This document shows positions 47,777 to 54,868 of a DNA stretch of 64,000 bases, piece after piece. A program made the translations under genes and the position numbers. Each line of letters starts with the position of its first letter. Within the stretch, counting starts at the first letter, position 1. The notes beneath the pieces are model-generated. The model ran no database searches. It was not told the origin of the DNA and saw only the letters and a program-made list of their open reading frames with translations. The stretch is from CAWGHZ01 sp963775315 (GTDB taxonomy: Bacteria > Pseudomonadota > Alphaproteobacteria > MPNO01 > DASWLB01): the NCBI GenBank assembly GCA_963775315.1, contig CAVZIN010000011.1:62001-126000 (forward strand). The letters are read 5' to 3'.

Positions 47777-47805
47777 GTCCTTCTGGCATCTGCGCCCTAA
47801 TACCG
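47777..47805. repeat. right terminal inverted repeat
   Basis: 29 bases, exact inverse of 43878-43906, ending GCCCTAATACCG. Just inside it, the complementary strand carries TTCGGGGCATTCG, matching the left subterminal CGGGGCAT, so both ends share a probable transposase-binding motif. Confidence 0.92.
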
Positions 47806-47813
47806 GATATGTC
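47806..47813. repeat. right target-site duplication
   Basis: GATATGTC, identical to 43870-43877. Followed by CACCACGGCCTAA, the former end of the PatZ-like gene. Confidence 0.88.
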
Positions 47814-47822
47814 CACCACGGC

Positions 47823-48191
47823 CTAACGGTCGCGGCTCAGGCCCTTTTCCGCCAGCGCGTTGAGATAGCGCGCCCACAGCGTATCGTGCGCCTCGCCCAG
47901 CTCGCGCAGATAGCGCCACGAATAGATGCCGGTATCGTGCCCATCGTCGAACACGATGCGGATCGCGTAGTTGCCGACGGGGTCGATGGCGGAGATGCCG
48001 ACGTTGCGCTTGCCGGCGACGATGACCTTGGGCTCGGCGCCGTGTCCCTTTACTTCGGCCGACGGGCTTTCGACGCGTAAAAGCTCGGCCGGCAGGCGGA
48101 AGCTCGTCCCGTCGTCGAAATCGATCTCGATGGCGCGCTCGTCGCGCTTGACGCGCAGCTCGACGGGCCAGGGGTTGGAGGCGTCGGCCAC
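47823..48191 (-). CDS. DUF971 (GBBH-like N-terminal domain) protein
   Basis: A 122-residue single-domain protein of the gamma-butyrobetaine-hydroxylase N-terminal-like family. ELRVKRDERAIEIDFDDGTSFRLPAELLRVESPSAEVKGHG is the typical beta-rich start, and IYSWRYLRELG is the conserved end. Members occur beside iron-sulphur or Mrp/NBP35 genes and may handle metal clusters; that link is absent here. GTG start. The stop lies beside the old terminus of the PatZ-like gene, with the two genes convergent before the transposon came in. Confidence 0.9.
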   Translation of the reverse strand: MADASNPWPVELRVKRDERAIEIDFDDGTSFRLPAELLRVESPSAEVKGHGAEPKVIVAGKRNVGISAIDPVGNYAIRIVFDDGHDTGIYSWRYLRELGEAHDTLWARYLNALAEKGLSRDR

Positions 48192-48193
48192 CG

Positions 48194-48397
48194 TCAGCCG
48201 AGGGGCTCGGAATCGTCCAACCGGCGGGCCTCGTCAACCAGCATGATCGGAATGCCGTCGCGGATCGGGTAGGCGAGGCGGGCCTTCTCGCTCACCAGCT
48301 CCTGCCGCTCGCGGTCGTAGGTGAGTGGCCCCTTGGTCAGCGGGCAGACCAGGATTTCCAGAAGCTTCGGGTCGACGGGCTGCGCGGGCGTGCTCAT
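48194..48397 (-). CDS. Trm112-family protein
   Basis: A 67-residue Trm112/YcaR-type protein: LLEILVCPLTKGPLTYDRERQELVSEKARLAYPIRDGIPIML. Only one Cys of the possible zinc site remains, which is common in bacterial members. Trm112 proteins support methyltransferases or lipid-A/quinone enzymes; the bacterial partner is not known here. It lies 2 bases before the DUF971 gene and is co-transcribed with the Lon-N-domain and thioredoxin genes. Confidence 0.92.
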   Translation of the reverse strand: MSTPAQPVDPKLLEILVCPLTKGPLTYDRERQELVSEKARLAYPIRDGIPIMLVDEARRLDDSEPLG

Positions 48398-48413
48398 CTT
48401 GCTTTCGCCTTAC

Positions 48414-49076
48414 TCAGTTGGGCTGGCGCGGGCCGGGCGTGCCGGCCGCGACCGCCATTTCCAGGAGCGCGACCATCGTGCCGCAGCGCGTGCCAAGGTC
48501 CGGTGCCTCCAGCAGCGCCTGCTTCTCGTTCGGGCCGAACGGCACCATCATCGCCAGCGCGTTGACGAGTTGCTCGTCCGGCGCCTTCTCGATGGCCGAC
48601 CAGTCGGCGCCGATCTTCTGGCGTTCGAGGAAGCGCTTCAGCGCGCCGAGCAGCCGGTCGCGGTCGACCTTCTCGGTCGAATCGGTAAGGTCGGATTCCC
48701 AGCGCGTGTAATCAGCGACGACGCGCCGGTACCCGTCCTTCATGGCAAGCTCGGATCCGACGTCGAACCGGATCAGCCCGGCCAGCGTGATGAGGTAGCG
48801 CCCGTCCGGCGTCTCGGAGAACTGGACGATCCGCCCGGTGCAGCCGGTGCGGTAGACCGGCGGGCGCAGGCCGCCCTCGTCGTCCGGGTTCTCGGGCTGG
48901 ATCATGCCGATCATGCGCGGCCCGACCAGCGCGTCGCGCGTCATGGCGAGATAGCGCGGCTCGAAAATGTTGAGCGGCAGCCGTCCGTGCGGCAGCAGCA
49001 GCGCGCCGTTCAGCGGGAAGATCGGTATCTCCCGCGGCAGGTCCTCGTACGTCGGGTCGAACGGCCCCCCGGCCAT
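48414..49076 (-). CDS. Lon N-terminal (substrate-binding) domain protein
   Basis: A 220-residue protein consisting of the Lon N-terminal domain only: REIPIFPLNGALLLPHGRLPLNIFEPRYLAM at the start, GRIVQFSETPDGRYLI, and a helical C-terminal third. No ATPase or protease domain. It may act as a peptide-binding adaptor. It sits downstream of the thioredoxin/YbbN gene (10-base gap), a conserved alphaproteobacterial pairing. Confidence 0.92.
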   Translation of the reverse strand: MAGGPFDPTYEDLPREIPIFPLNGALLLPHGRLPLNIFEPRYLAMTRDALVGPRMIGMIQPENPDDEGGLRPPVYRTGCTGRIVQFSETPDGRYLITLAGLIRFDVGSELAMKDGYRRVVADYTRWESDLTDSTEKVDRDRLLGALKRFLERQKIGADWSAIEKAPDEQLVNALAMMVPFGPNEKQALLEAPDLGTRCGTMVALLEMAVAAGTPGPRQPN

Positions 49077-49086
49077 GGCGATCCCC

Positions 49087-50022
49087 CTACGAGAACAGGA
49101 CGGACGAAAGCTTGCGCCGACCGGAGAGAGTGACGGGATCGGTCGGCCCCATCGCGTCGAAGAACTCGATGAGCTGCTTGCGCGCGGCCTGCTCGTTCCA
49201 TTCGCGGTTGCGCCGGATGATCTCGATCAGCGCGTCGATGGCGCCCTCGCGGTCGCCCTGGGCATAGCGCGCCAGCGCCAGGTCGAACCGCGCCTGGTGG
49301 TCGGCGGGATCGGCGGCGAGGCGCGCCTCCAGCGCGGCGGCGTCGCCGGCCCCGGCCGCCTTCTCGGCGAGCTGGATGGCGGTCAGCGCGCCGGAAATCT
49401 CGGCGTTCGCCTTCTCCTCGTCGGTGAGATCGTCGAGCGCGGCCTTCGCGCCGGCAACGTCGCCTGCGGCCAGCAGCGCGCGGGAAAGCCCGGCCTTCGC
49501 GGCCAGATTCTCCGGGTCGTGCTGGACGATGCGGGCATACAGCGCGGCGGCGGCGGGCGCGTCGCCCTTGTCGGCCAGCGCCTTCGCCTGCTGCAGCGCC
49601 TGTTCGATGGCGGGATCGGGGCCGCCGCCGGGCGCCGACTGCGCCAGCCGGTCGACGAACTGCTTCACCTGGCTATCCGGAACGGCGCCGGTGAACGCGT
49701 CGACCGGGCGTCCGCCGAGGAAGGCGATGACGGCCGGGATCGACTGGATGCGGAGCTGCTGGGCGATGTCGGGATTCTGGTCGACGTCGATCTTGACCAG
49801 CCGCACCTTGCCGTTGGTCGCGGCGACCGCCTTTTCCAGCGCGGGCCCGAGCTGCTTGCACGGGCCGCACCAGGTCGCCCAGAAATCGACCACGACCGGC
49901 GTGTCGCGCGAGCCGTCGATGACGTCCGCCATGAAGGTGGCGGTCGAGCCGTCCTTGATCGCCGGCGGCCCGCCAGCGGGGCCCTGCGGCCCGGGATTGG
50001 AGGCGATAATCTGGTCGGCCAT
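49087..50022 (-). CDS. ybbN: thioredoxin-fold co-chaperone (YbbN/CnoX type)
   Basis: A 311-residue protein. N-terminal thioredoxin domain with WATWCGPCK redox motif (about 47-55) and the cis-Pro loop SIPAV, then a TPR-like C-terminal half (about 130-300; PENLAAKAGLSRALLAAGD, ARFDLALARYAQGDREGAI). This is the YbbN/CnoX layout, a redox-regulated holdase handing clients to chaperones. Unlike E. coli CnoX, the CxxC is intact, so oxidoreductase activity is likely. It leads the operon with the Lon-N-domain protein. Confidence 0.93.
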   Translation of the reverse strand: MADQIIASNPGPQGPAGGPPAIKDGSTATFMADVIDGSRDTPVVVDFWATWCGPCKQLGPALEKAVAATNGKVRLVKIDVDQNPDIAQQLRIQSIPAVIAFLGGRPVDAFTGAVPDSQVKQFVDRLAQSAPGGGPDPAIEQALQQAKALADKGDAPAAAALYARIVQHDPENLAAKAGLSRALLAAGDVAGAKAALDDLTDEEKANAEISGALTAIQLAEKAAGAGDAAALEARLAADPADHQARFDLALARYAQGDREGAIDALIEIIRRNREWNEQAARKQLIEFFDAMGPTDPVTLSGRRKLSSVLFS

Positions 50023-50034
50023 AACGCTCTCCCC

Positions 50035-50051
50035 GCGGCCCCGGGGGCCGC
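50035..50051 (-). terminator. GC hairpin between the YbaK/ProX-like and ybbN genes
   Basis: A 7-bp stem, GCGGCCC / GGGCCGC, with a 3-base loop lies 52 bases after the YbaK/ProX-like stop and 13 bases before the ybbN start. No clear U-tract; possible terminator or leader structure. Confidence 0.4.
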
Positions 50052-50102
50052 CTCGTTACAAAGATGGAGGGTTGCGGCGCCTCTGTAAACCCTGCAGCGG
50101 GA

Positions 50103-50594
50103 TCAGTCGAGGTCGAGTCGCTCGGGTCTGTGACCGGTGGCCACAATGAAACGTTCGAGGTCGGCCGGGGCGATGCGCGTGGTCGCCCGGTTCACAAGCG
50201 GGTGATAGTGGAGTGGGCCTTCCGCCATCATGGCGGCGTCGAGCACGACGCGCACCGCACCGCCGGTGTCGTTGGCCAGTGCGAAAGGCGTGACCGAGCC
50301 CGGCACCACGCCGAGATGGGCCATCAGCCGCTCCGGGCTCGCGAACGAGAAACGGCCCGCGCCGAGGCGCGCGGCCAGCGCCTTCAGATCGACGCGGCGG
50401 GTCTCCTCGCAGACGACGAGCCACAGCGCGCCCTTCTTGTCGCGGAGGAACAGGCATTTGCAATGCGTGCCTCCAAGGGCGCCGCGCTTCTCGCGCGCCT
50501 CCTCCACCGTGAACACCGGCTCGTGCCAGACCGTTTCGGTCGCGATGCCGAGACCTTCCAGGTAGGCGAACAGCTCGTCGGGCGTCAGCGGCAC
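50103..50594 (-). CDS. YbaK/ProX-type aminoacyl-tRNA deacylase
   Basis: A 163-residue member of the prolyl-tRNA-synthetase-associated domain family, trans-editing enzymes that hydrolyse mischarged Ala- or Cys-tRNA. CKCLFLRDKKGALWLVV with the conserved substrate-binding Lys, LGVVPGSVTPFALAND and the final FIVATGH are typical. The GTG at 50594 (VPLTPDELFAYL) lies inside the end of the pentapeptide gene, so the two are coupled by a 10-base overlap. Deacylase specificity is not determined. Confidence 0.9.
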   Translation of the reverse strand: MPLTPDELFAYLEGLGIATETVWHEPVFTVEEAREKRGALGGTHCKCLFLRDKKGALWLVVCEETRRVDLKALAARLGAGRFSFASPERLMAHLGVVPGSVTPFALANDTGGAVRVVLDAAMMAEGPLHYHPLVNRATTRIAPADLERFIVATGHRPERLDLD

Positions 50595-51085
50595 TTGCCG
50601 ATCGAATCCTTGCCGCATACGGTCTTGCCGTCGGTCCAGGTCGCGCCGGTGAGGTCCGCCTCGGTCATCTCGGTGTCGCGGAGCTGCGCGCCGGTCAGGT
50701 TGGCCTTGGCGAGGTTCGTGCGGTAGAGGCTCGCCTGGCGCAAATCGGCGTCCTTCAGAGATGCGCCGGAAAGGTCCGCCTTGGTGAAATCGGCCTGCTG
50801 GAACCGTGCCTTGTCCAGTGTGGCGCCGGCAAGCTTGGCCGAGTTGAACTTGGCGCCGTAACCGTTGGCGCCCGAGAGGTTCGCGCCGGTCAGGTCGGCG
50901 CGCACGAACGAGGTGTTGCGCAGGCTGGCGCCCGAGATGTTCGCCTTGGAAAGGTCCTGGCCGTCGAAGAAGCAGCCGTGCCAATCGACCCCGGGCCGCC
51001 CGGGATCGGCACATTCGGCGAAGGCGGGCTTCGCTCCCCAGCACGCGAGCGCCGCCGCCAAGGCGAGCAGCGTCATTCTTTTCAT
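50585..51085 (-). CDS. secreted pentapeptide-repeat protein
   Basis: A 166-residue protein with a signal peptide (MKRMTLLALAAALACWGAKPAFA) and about 20 A(D/N)LxxA-type pentapeptides from residue 42 to 150 (LSKANISGASLRNTSFVRADLTGANL). The repeats form a right-handed quadrilateral beta-helix. Two flanking Cys pairs (ECADP/HGCFF and VCGKD/GKCR) suggest periplasmic disulphides capping the helix. Function unknown; no gyrase-protection evidence. Confidence 0.93.
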   Translation of the reverse strand: MKRMTLLALAAALACWGAKPAFAECADPGRPGVDWHGCFFDGQDLSKANISGASLRNTSFVRADLTGANLSGANGYGAKFNSAKLAGATLDKARFQQADFTKADLSGASLKDADLRQASLYRTNLAKANLTGAQLRDTEMTEADLTGATWTDGKTVCGKDSIGKCR

Positions 51086-51137
51086 GCGATTAGGTGTAGC
51101 CCCGCCGCCGGGCGGCGCAAAGCGCTAATTGCCGCGG

Positions 51138-51623
51138 CTATTTCGCCCGGCGGATGCCGATGGCGCGGCCGAGCCCCTCGGGGCGGGGCAGCCGGGAATG
51201 GTCGGCGAGGAGCCGGGCAAGGGCGGCGCGCACCGGCTCGGGGAACGGGGTGGCGCGGCGCTGGGCGAGGTCGACGTGAACCGCCATCATCTCGAACGTC
51301 GCGGCCAGGTAGCCGCCGCCGGTGACGTTGGTCATCTCCGACCAGACGTGCATCCGCTTGTCGTCGTGGTCGGCGAGGCGGGTGACGCAGCGCAGCTCCG
51401 CCCCTTCGTGCACCTCGCGCAGGTAGGTGATGTGGTGCTCGACCGCGAAGGTCGACCGGCCGGCGGCACGATATGCGTCGTCGATGCCGATGGCGTTGTT
51501 CAGCGCCTCGCAGGCGTTGTCGAACACCATCACGTAGTAGGCGACGTTCATGTGGCCGTTATGGTCGACCCATTCCGGCCGCGCCGTCTCGGTCCAGGCG
51601 AGAAGCTGTGGGATTTCTGCCAT
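51138..51623 (-). CDS. 4HBT-type thioesterase
   Basis: A 161-residue hotdog-fold acyl-CoA thioesterase. ARPEWVDHNGHMNVAYYVMVFDNA contains the catalytic Asp motif (D-H-N-G-H-M-N) of 4-hydroxybenzoyl-CoA-thioesterase-like enzymes; TYLREVHEGAELRC follows. The ATG at 51623 is used; an in-frame GTG lies three codons upstream at 51632. Acyl specificity is unknown. It is divergent from the substrate-binding protein gene. Confidence 0.92.
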   Translation of the reverse strand: MAEIPQLLAWTETARPEWVDHNGHMNVAYYVMVFDNACEALNNAIGIDDAYRAAGRSTFAVEHHITYLREVHEGAELRCVTRLADHDDKRMHVWSEMTNVTGGGYLAATFEMMAVHVDLAQRRATPFPEPVRAALARLLADHSRLPRPEGLGRAIGIRRAK

Positions 51624-51811
51624 GCGCGTCACCTCGCACGGCGGCGGGACCCTGTCAACGCCGCGTCAACGCCGCGCGCGGCTCCGCGCCCGGTGGGCCG
51701 CGGCCCGTCCGGCGTTGCGGCCCCGGCGTGCGGTCGTTAGCATGCGCCGGCGGGCAAAAAAACATCGGCCCGCGCCGTTTCGCTCATTCCGCTACCAACT
51801 GGGAGACGATC

Positions 51812-52810
51812 ATGACCCCGTCCCGCAAGCCTTTGCGCCGCTTCGCCTTCGGCGCGCTGGCCGCGACCGCGCTCGCCGCTTCCGGCTTCGCCCCGGCGCA
51901 CGCGCTCACGCCCATCAATGTCGGCAAGGCCGTGCCCAACGCCTATTCCTTTACACCGCTCGACATCGGCATGGCCGCCGGGATCTTCAAAAAGCACGGG
52001 CTCGAGATCAAGGAGTTCGGCATGGGCGGCAGCGCCAAGCTGCAGCAGGCCCTGATCGGCAAGAGTCTGGATATCGGCATCGGCTCGGGCCCGGAGCTCA
52101 ACTTCATCCTCAAGGGCGCGCCCAACATCGGCGTCGCCGAGATGGCCGGGCCGCCCAAGCTGCTGGTCGTCGCCGCGCGCAACGACGAAAACATCAAGAC
52201 GCCGAAGGATTTGGCGGGCAAGACGGTCAGCGTCTCGACCGTCGGCGGGCTGACCTACTGGCTGGCGCAGGAGCTCGGCAAGCGCGAAGGGATCGACAAG
52301 ACGGGCTACAAGATCGTCGCGCTCGGCCGGCCCACCAGCCAGGCGGCGGCGCTGCGCTCCAAGTCGATCGACGCGATGCTCACCGACCTCGGACTGTCCT
52401 ACAGGTTGGAGAAGGAAGGTCTCGCCCACCCGATCGTCAATTTCGGCGACATCATCCACGACTTCATCATCCACGTGATCTACACGCGGAAGGATTTCGC
52501 CAAGGACCACCCGGACCGGGTGCGCGCCTTCCTCGCCGCCTGGTTCGAGACCATCGCCTACATGAAGACGCACAAGGCGGAGTCGGTGAAGGTCGCGGGC
52601 AAGGTGATGAACACCCCGCCCGACGCCACCAGCAAGATCTACGACGAGCTGATGACCGGCTTCTTCTCGACCGACGGCAAGTTCAGCAAGGCGGGCCTTC
52701 ACACCCTCGCCGAATCGTTCGTCGCGATGGGCTGGCAGAAGACCCTGCCCGACATGTCGAAGACCTATACGGAGGAGTACCTGCCGGACATGCCGAAGAA
52801 GAACATGTAG
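51812..52810 (+). CDS. ABC-transporter substrate-binding protein (SsuA/NMT1 type), orphan
   Basis: A 332-residue periplasmic receptor. A twin-arginine-like or Sec signal lies at 1-31 (PLRRFAFGALAATALAASGFAPAHA). The mature two-domain fold is of the nitrate/sulfonate/thiamine-precursor class (DIGMAAGIFKKHGLEIKEF, SLDIGIGSG, LAGKTVSVSTVGGLTYWLA). No permease or ATPase gene lies within the window. The ligand is unknown. A promoter region of about 190 bases separates it from the divergent thioesterase. Confidence 0.92.
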   Translation: MTPSRKPLRRFAFGALAATALAASGFAPAHALTPINVGKAVPNAYSFTPLDIGMAAGIFKKHGLEIKEFGMGGSAKLQQALIGKSLDIGIGSGPELNFILKGAPNIGVAEMAGPPKLLVVAARNDENIKTPKDLAGKTVSVSTVGGLTYWLAQELGKREGIDKTGYKIVALGRPTSQAAALRSKSIDAMLTDLGLSYRLEKEGLAHPIVNFGDIIHDFIIHVIYTRKDFAKDHPDRVRAFLAAWFETIAYMKTHKAESVKVAGKVMNTPPDATSKIYDELMTGFFSTDGKFSKAGLHTLAESFVAMGWQKTLPDMSKTYTEEYLPDMPKKNM

Positions 52811-52820
52811 GCAATCCCGC

Positions 52821-52860
52821 CGATCCCTCCCCCCTCGATGGGGGAGGGTTGCGGTGGGGG
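52821..52860. repeat. family A palindromic repeat after the receptor gene
   Basis: CCCTCCCCCCTC-GAT-GGGGGAGGG followed by GGTGGGGG. Same family as 6181-6276. It lies 10 bases after the receptor stop and could act as a terminator. Confidence 0.65.
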
Positions 52861-52899
52861 AGGTTTCGCTGGCCGTAGGCACGTCAATCGGAGGGGCTC

Positions 52900-53918
52900 A
52901 TGCCCGCAGACTACCCCGCAACCAACCGCCTGGTCCGGCTGAAGAGCCGTCCGGCGGGCATTCCCGAGGCGAGCCATTTCGAGCTCGCCGAGGCGCCCGT
53001 TCCCGCGCTCGAGAACGGCCAGTTCCTGATCGCCAACCGGTTCCTCTCGGTCGATCCGGCCATGCGCGGCTGGGTCAACGCCGTCGCCAACTATTCGCGC
53101 CCTGTGGCGATCGGCGAGGTGATGCGGGCCTACACGGCGGGCGAGGTGATCGCCTCGCGCCACCGCGCCTTTCCCGAAGGGACGAAGGTGATGGGCCAGC
53201 TCGGCTGGCAGCATTACGTCATCGACGACGGCCGCCACGTCATCCGCAAGGTGCGCGAGGACGACCTGCCGCTGTCCCTCGCGCTCGGCGTGCTGGGGTT
53301 GAACGGCGTCACCGCCTTCTTCGGGCTGCTCGACGTCGGCCAGCCGCGCCCAGGCGACACGGTGGTGGTCTCGACCGCCGCCGGTGCCGTGGGCTCGGCG
53401 GTCGGACAGATCGCGAAGATCGCGGGGTGCCGCACGTCGGCATTGCCGGCGGGCCGACGAAGGTCGCGCTCTGCCGCGACGCGTTCGGGTACGACGCCGC
53501 CATCGACTACAAGGCGACCGAGGACATGTCGGCCGCCATCGCCGAGGCCTGCCCGGGCGGGGTGAACGTCTATTTCGACAATACCAACGGCCCGATCACC
53601 GATGCGGTGCTCGAGAACGTCGCGATCGGCGCGCGCATCGCGATCTGCGGCACCGCCTCGATCGCGAACTGGGACCCGTGGCCGCAGGGGCCGCGCGTGC
53701 AGCGCCACCTTCTGGTCAAGCGGGCGCGCATGCAGGGATTCCTCGCCTCGGACTTCTATCATCGCTACGACGAGGCGGTCGGGCGCCTCGCCGGCTGGGT
53801 GCGCGAGGGTCGGCTCGCCTACCGGGAGGAGTTCCTGGAAGGGCTCGATGCGGCGCCGGGCGCCATCTCCGGGCTCTATCGCGGGGAAAACCTCGGAAAA
53901 CGCCTGATCCGGCTGTAG
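52900..53918 (+). pseudogene. CurA-like NADPH-dependent oxidoreductase with an apparent -1 frameshift
   Basis: MDR-family (CurA/leukotriene-B4-dehydrogenase-like) reductase of about 340 residues. N-terminus NRLVRLKSRPAGIPEASHF, FLSVDPAMRGWV, and the NADPH motif AAGAVGSAVGQIAKIAG. After GCRT the frame breaks at about 53430-53436, where one base (probably G) is missing. Homology continues one frame over with VGIAGGPTKVALCRDAFGYD to the C-terminal FLEGLDAAPGAISGLYRGENLGK. GGAGGGG precedes the ATG. A sequencing error or a recent mutation are both possible; the site is not GANTC. Confidence 0.82.
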
Positions 53919-54020
53919 CCCCGCGGCCGCTTTCGCGGTCCGTTGTGATCGGACGGGAACCTGCCGGTCACAGCCTCGTTCCCCAGGAGGGCTGGCGCAA
54001 ACTCCTGGAGCGAGGAAACC

Positions 54021-54851
54021 ATGCATCGCACCCTCCTCGCCGCCATCGCGGTTGCTGCCGGCACCGCGGGCGCGGCACATGCCGGGCCGGTGTCCCTGCC
54101 GGTTCCGGACTCGGCCTTCCAGAACTGCGCCGACCGGACGGTGTCGTCGGGCGTCCGGCTGCACAATTGCGACTTGATCATCGAGGCTTCGGAAGCCACC
54201 GACAACGACATTGCCGTGGCGTTGAACAACCGAGGCACCGCCTACGAGGAAATGGGCAAGTACGAGCTCGCCATGGCGGATTTCGACCGCGCGACCAAGT
54301 TGCGCAGCTACTACGCCACGGCCTACATCAACCGCGGCTTTCTCGATTTCATCATCGGCCAATTCGGCAAGGCCGCTTCCGACCTCGGCCAAGGGCTCGA
54401 CATCAATTCGTCCTCCGCCTACGCCGCCCTCTGGCGCCACATCGCGCTCGGCCACGCCAACCGCACCGACGCCGACGACCTGGAGACGCGCGGCGCCAAG
54501 CTGGGCGCCTCCGACTGGCCTGGCCCGCTGGTCGAGCTCTATCTCGGCTATGCCTCGCTCGACCGGGTGCGCGCCGCCGCCGCCGCCGCGAAGCCGGCAG
54601 AGCGGACGGAGCGCGCGTGCGAACTCGCCTTCTATGTCGGCGAGTACGAGCTGCTGCGGGGCGATGCCGCCAAGGCCCAGGCGGAGCTCGGCCAGGCGGC
54701 CGAATTGTGCCCAACCAACTACATCGAGTATTACGGCGCGCGCGCCGAGTTGCAGCGGATCGGCGGCAAGGTGCCCGCGCCGGCCGCGCCTGCGGGCGAG
54801 ATGAAGCTCGACGGGGTAAAGGCGGTGAAGGCGAGCGCGGAGGTCCGTTGA
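54021..54851 (+). CDS. secreted tetratricopeptide-repeat protein
   Basis: A 276-residue periplasmic protein. Signal peptide MHRTLLAAIAVAAGTAGAAHA, then TPR-like helices from about 60 (AVALNNRGTAYEEMGKYELAMADFDRATKL; ATAYINRGFLDFIIGQFGKAASDLGQGL) and a further helical region with two possible disulphide Cys. An early CADRTVSSGVRLHNCDLII pair may also be oxidised. Resembles NlpI-type TPR proteins, but the partner is unknown. Confidence 0.9.
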   Translation: MHRTLLAAIAVAAGTAGAAHAGPVSLPVPDSAFQNCADRTVSSGVRLHNCDLIIEASEATDNDIAVALNNRGTAYEEMGKYELAMADFDRATKLRSYYATAYINRGFLDFIIGQFGKAASDLGQGLDINSSSAYAALWRHIALGHANRTDADDLETRGAKLGASDWPGPLVELYLGYASLDRVRAAAAAAKPAERTERACELAFYVGEYELLRGDAAKAQAELGQAAELCPTNYIEYYGARAELQRIGGKVPAPAAPAGEMKLDGVKAVKASAEVR

Positions 54852-54868
54852 GGCTGACCTGCCGCGCG

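Larger units (their letters stand above)
43878..47805. mobile_element. IS1595/ISXO2-type transposon with passenger genes, about 3.9 kb
   Basis: Bounded by 29-base perfect terminal inverted repeats and flanked by the 8-base duplication GATATGTC. It contains a single DDE transposase (45313-46281), a coupled helper (46281-46712), a divergent XRE regulator, a small HTH protein and three unrecognised passenger genes (44012-44563, 46719-47108, 47137-47652). Base composition is visibly less GC-rich than the host. Simple IS1595 elements are 0.7-1.5 kb with one gene, so this one is large. The perfect ends and duplication indicate a recent insertion, at the very 3' end of the PatZ-like gene. Confidence 0.93.

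Noticed and set aside
43878..47805. Treating 43.9-47.8 kb as a prophage remnant because of the XRE repressor and paired operators
   Set aside because: No phage structural, integrase or lysis genes; perfect inverted ends, an 8-bp duplication and a DDE transposase show a transposon.
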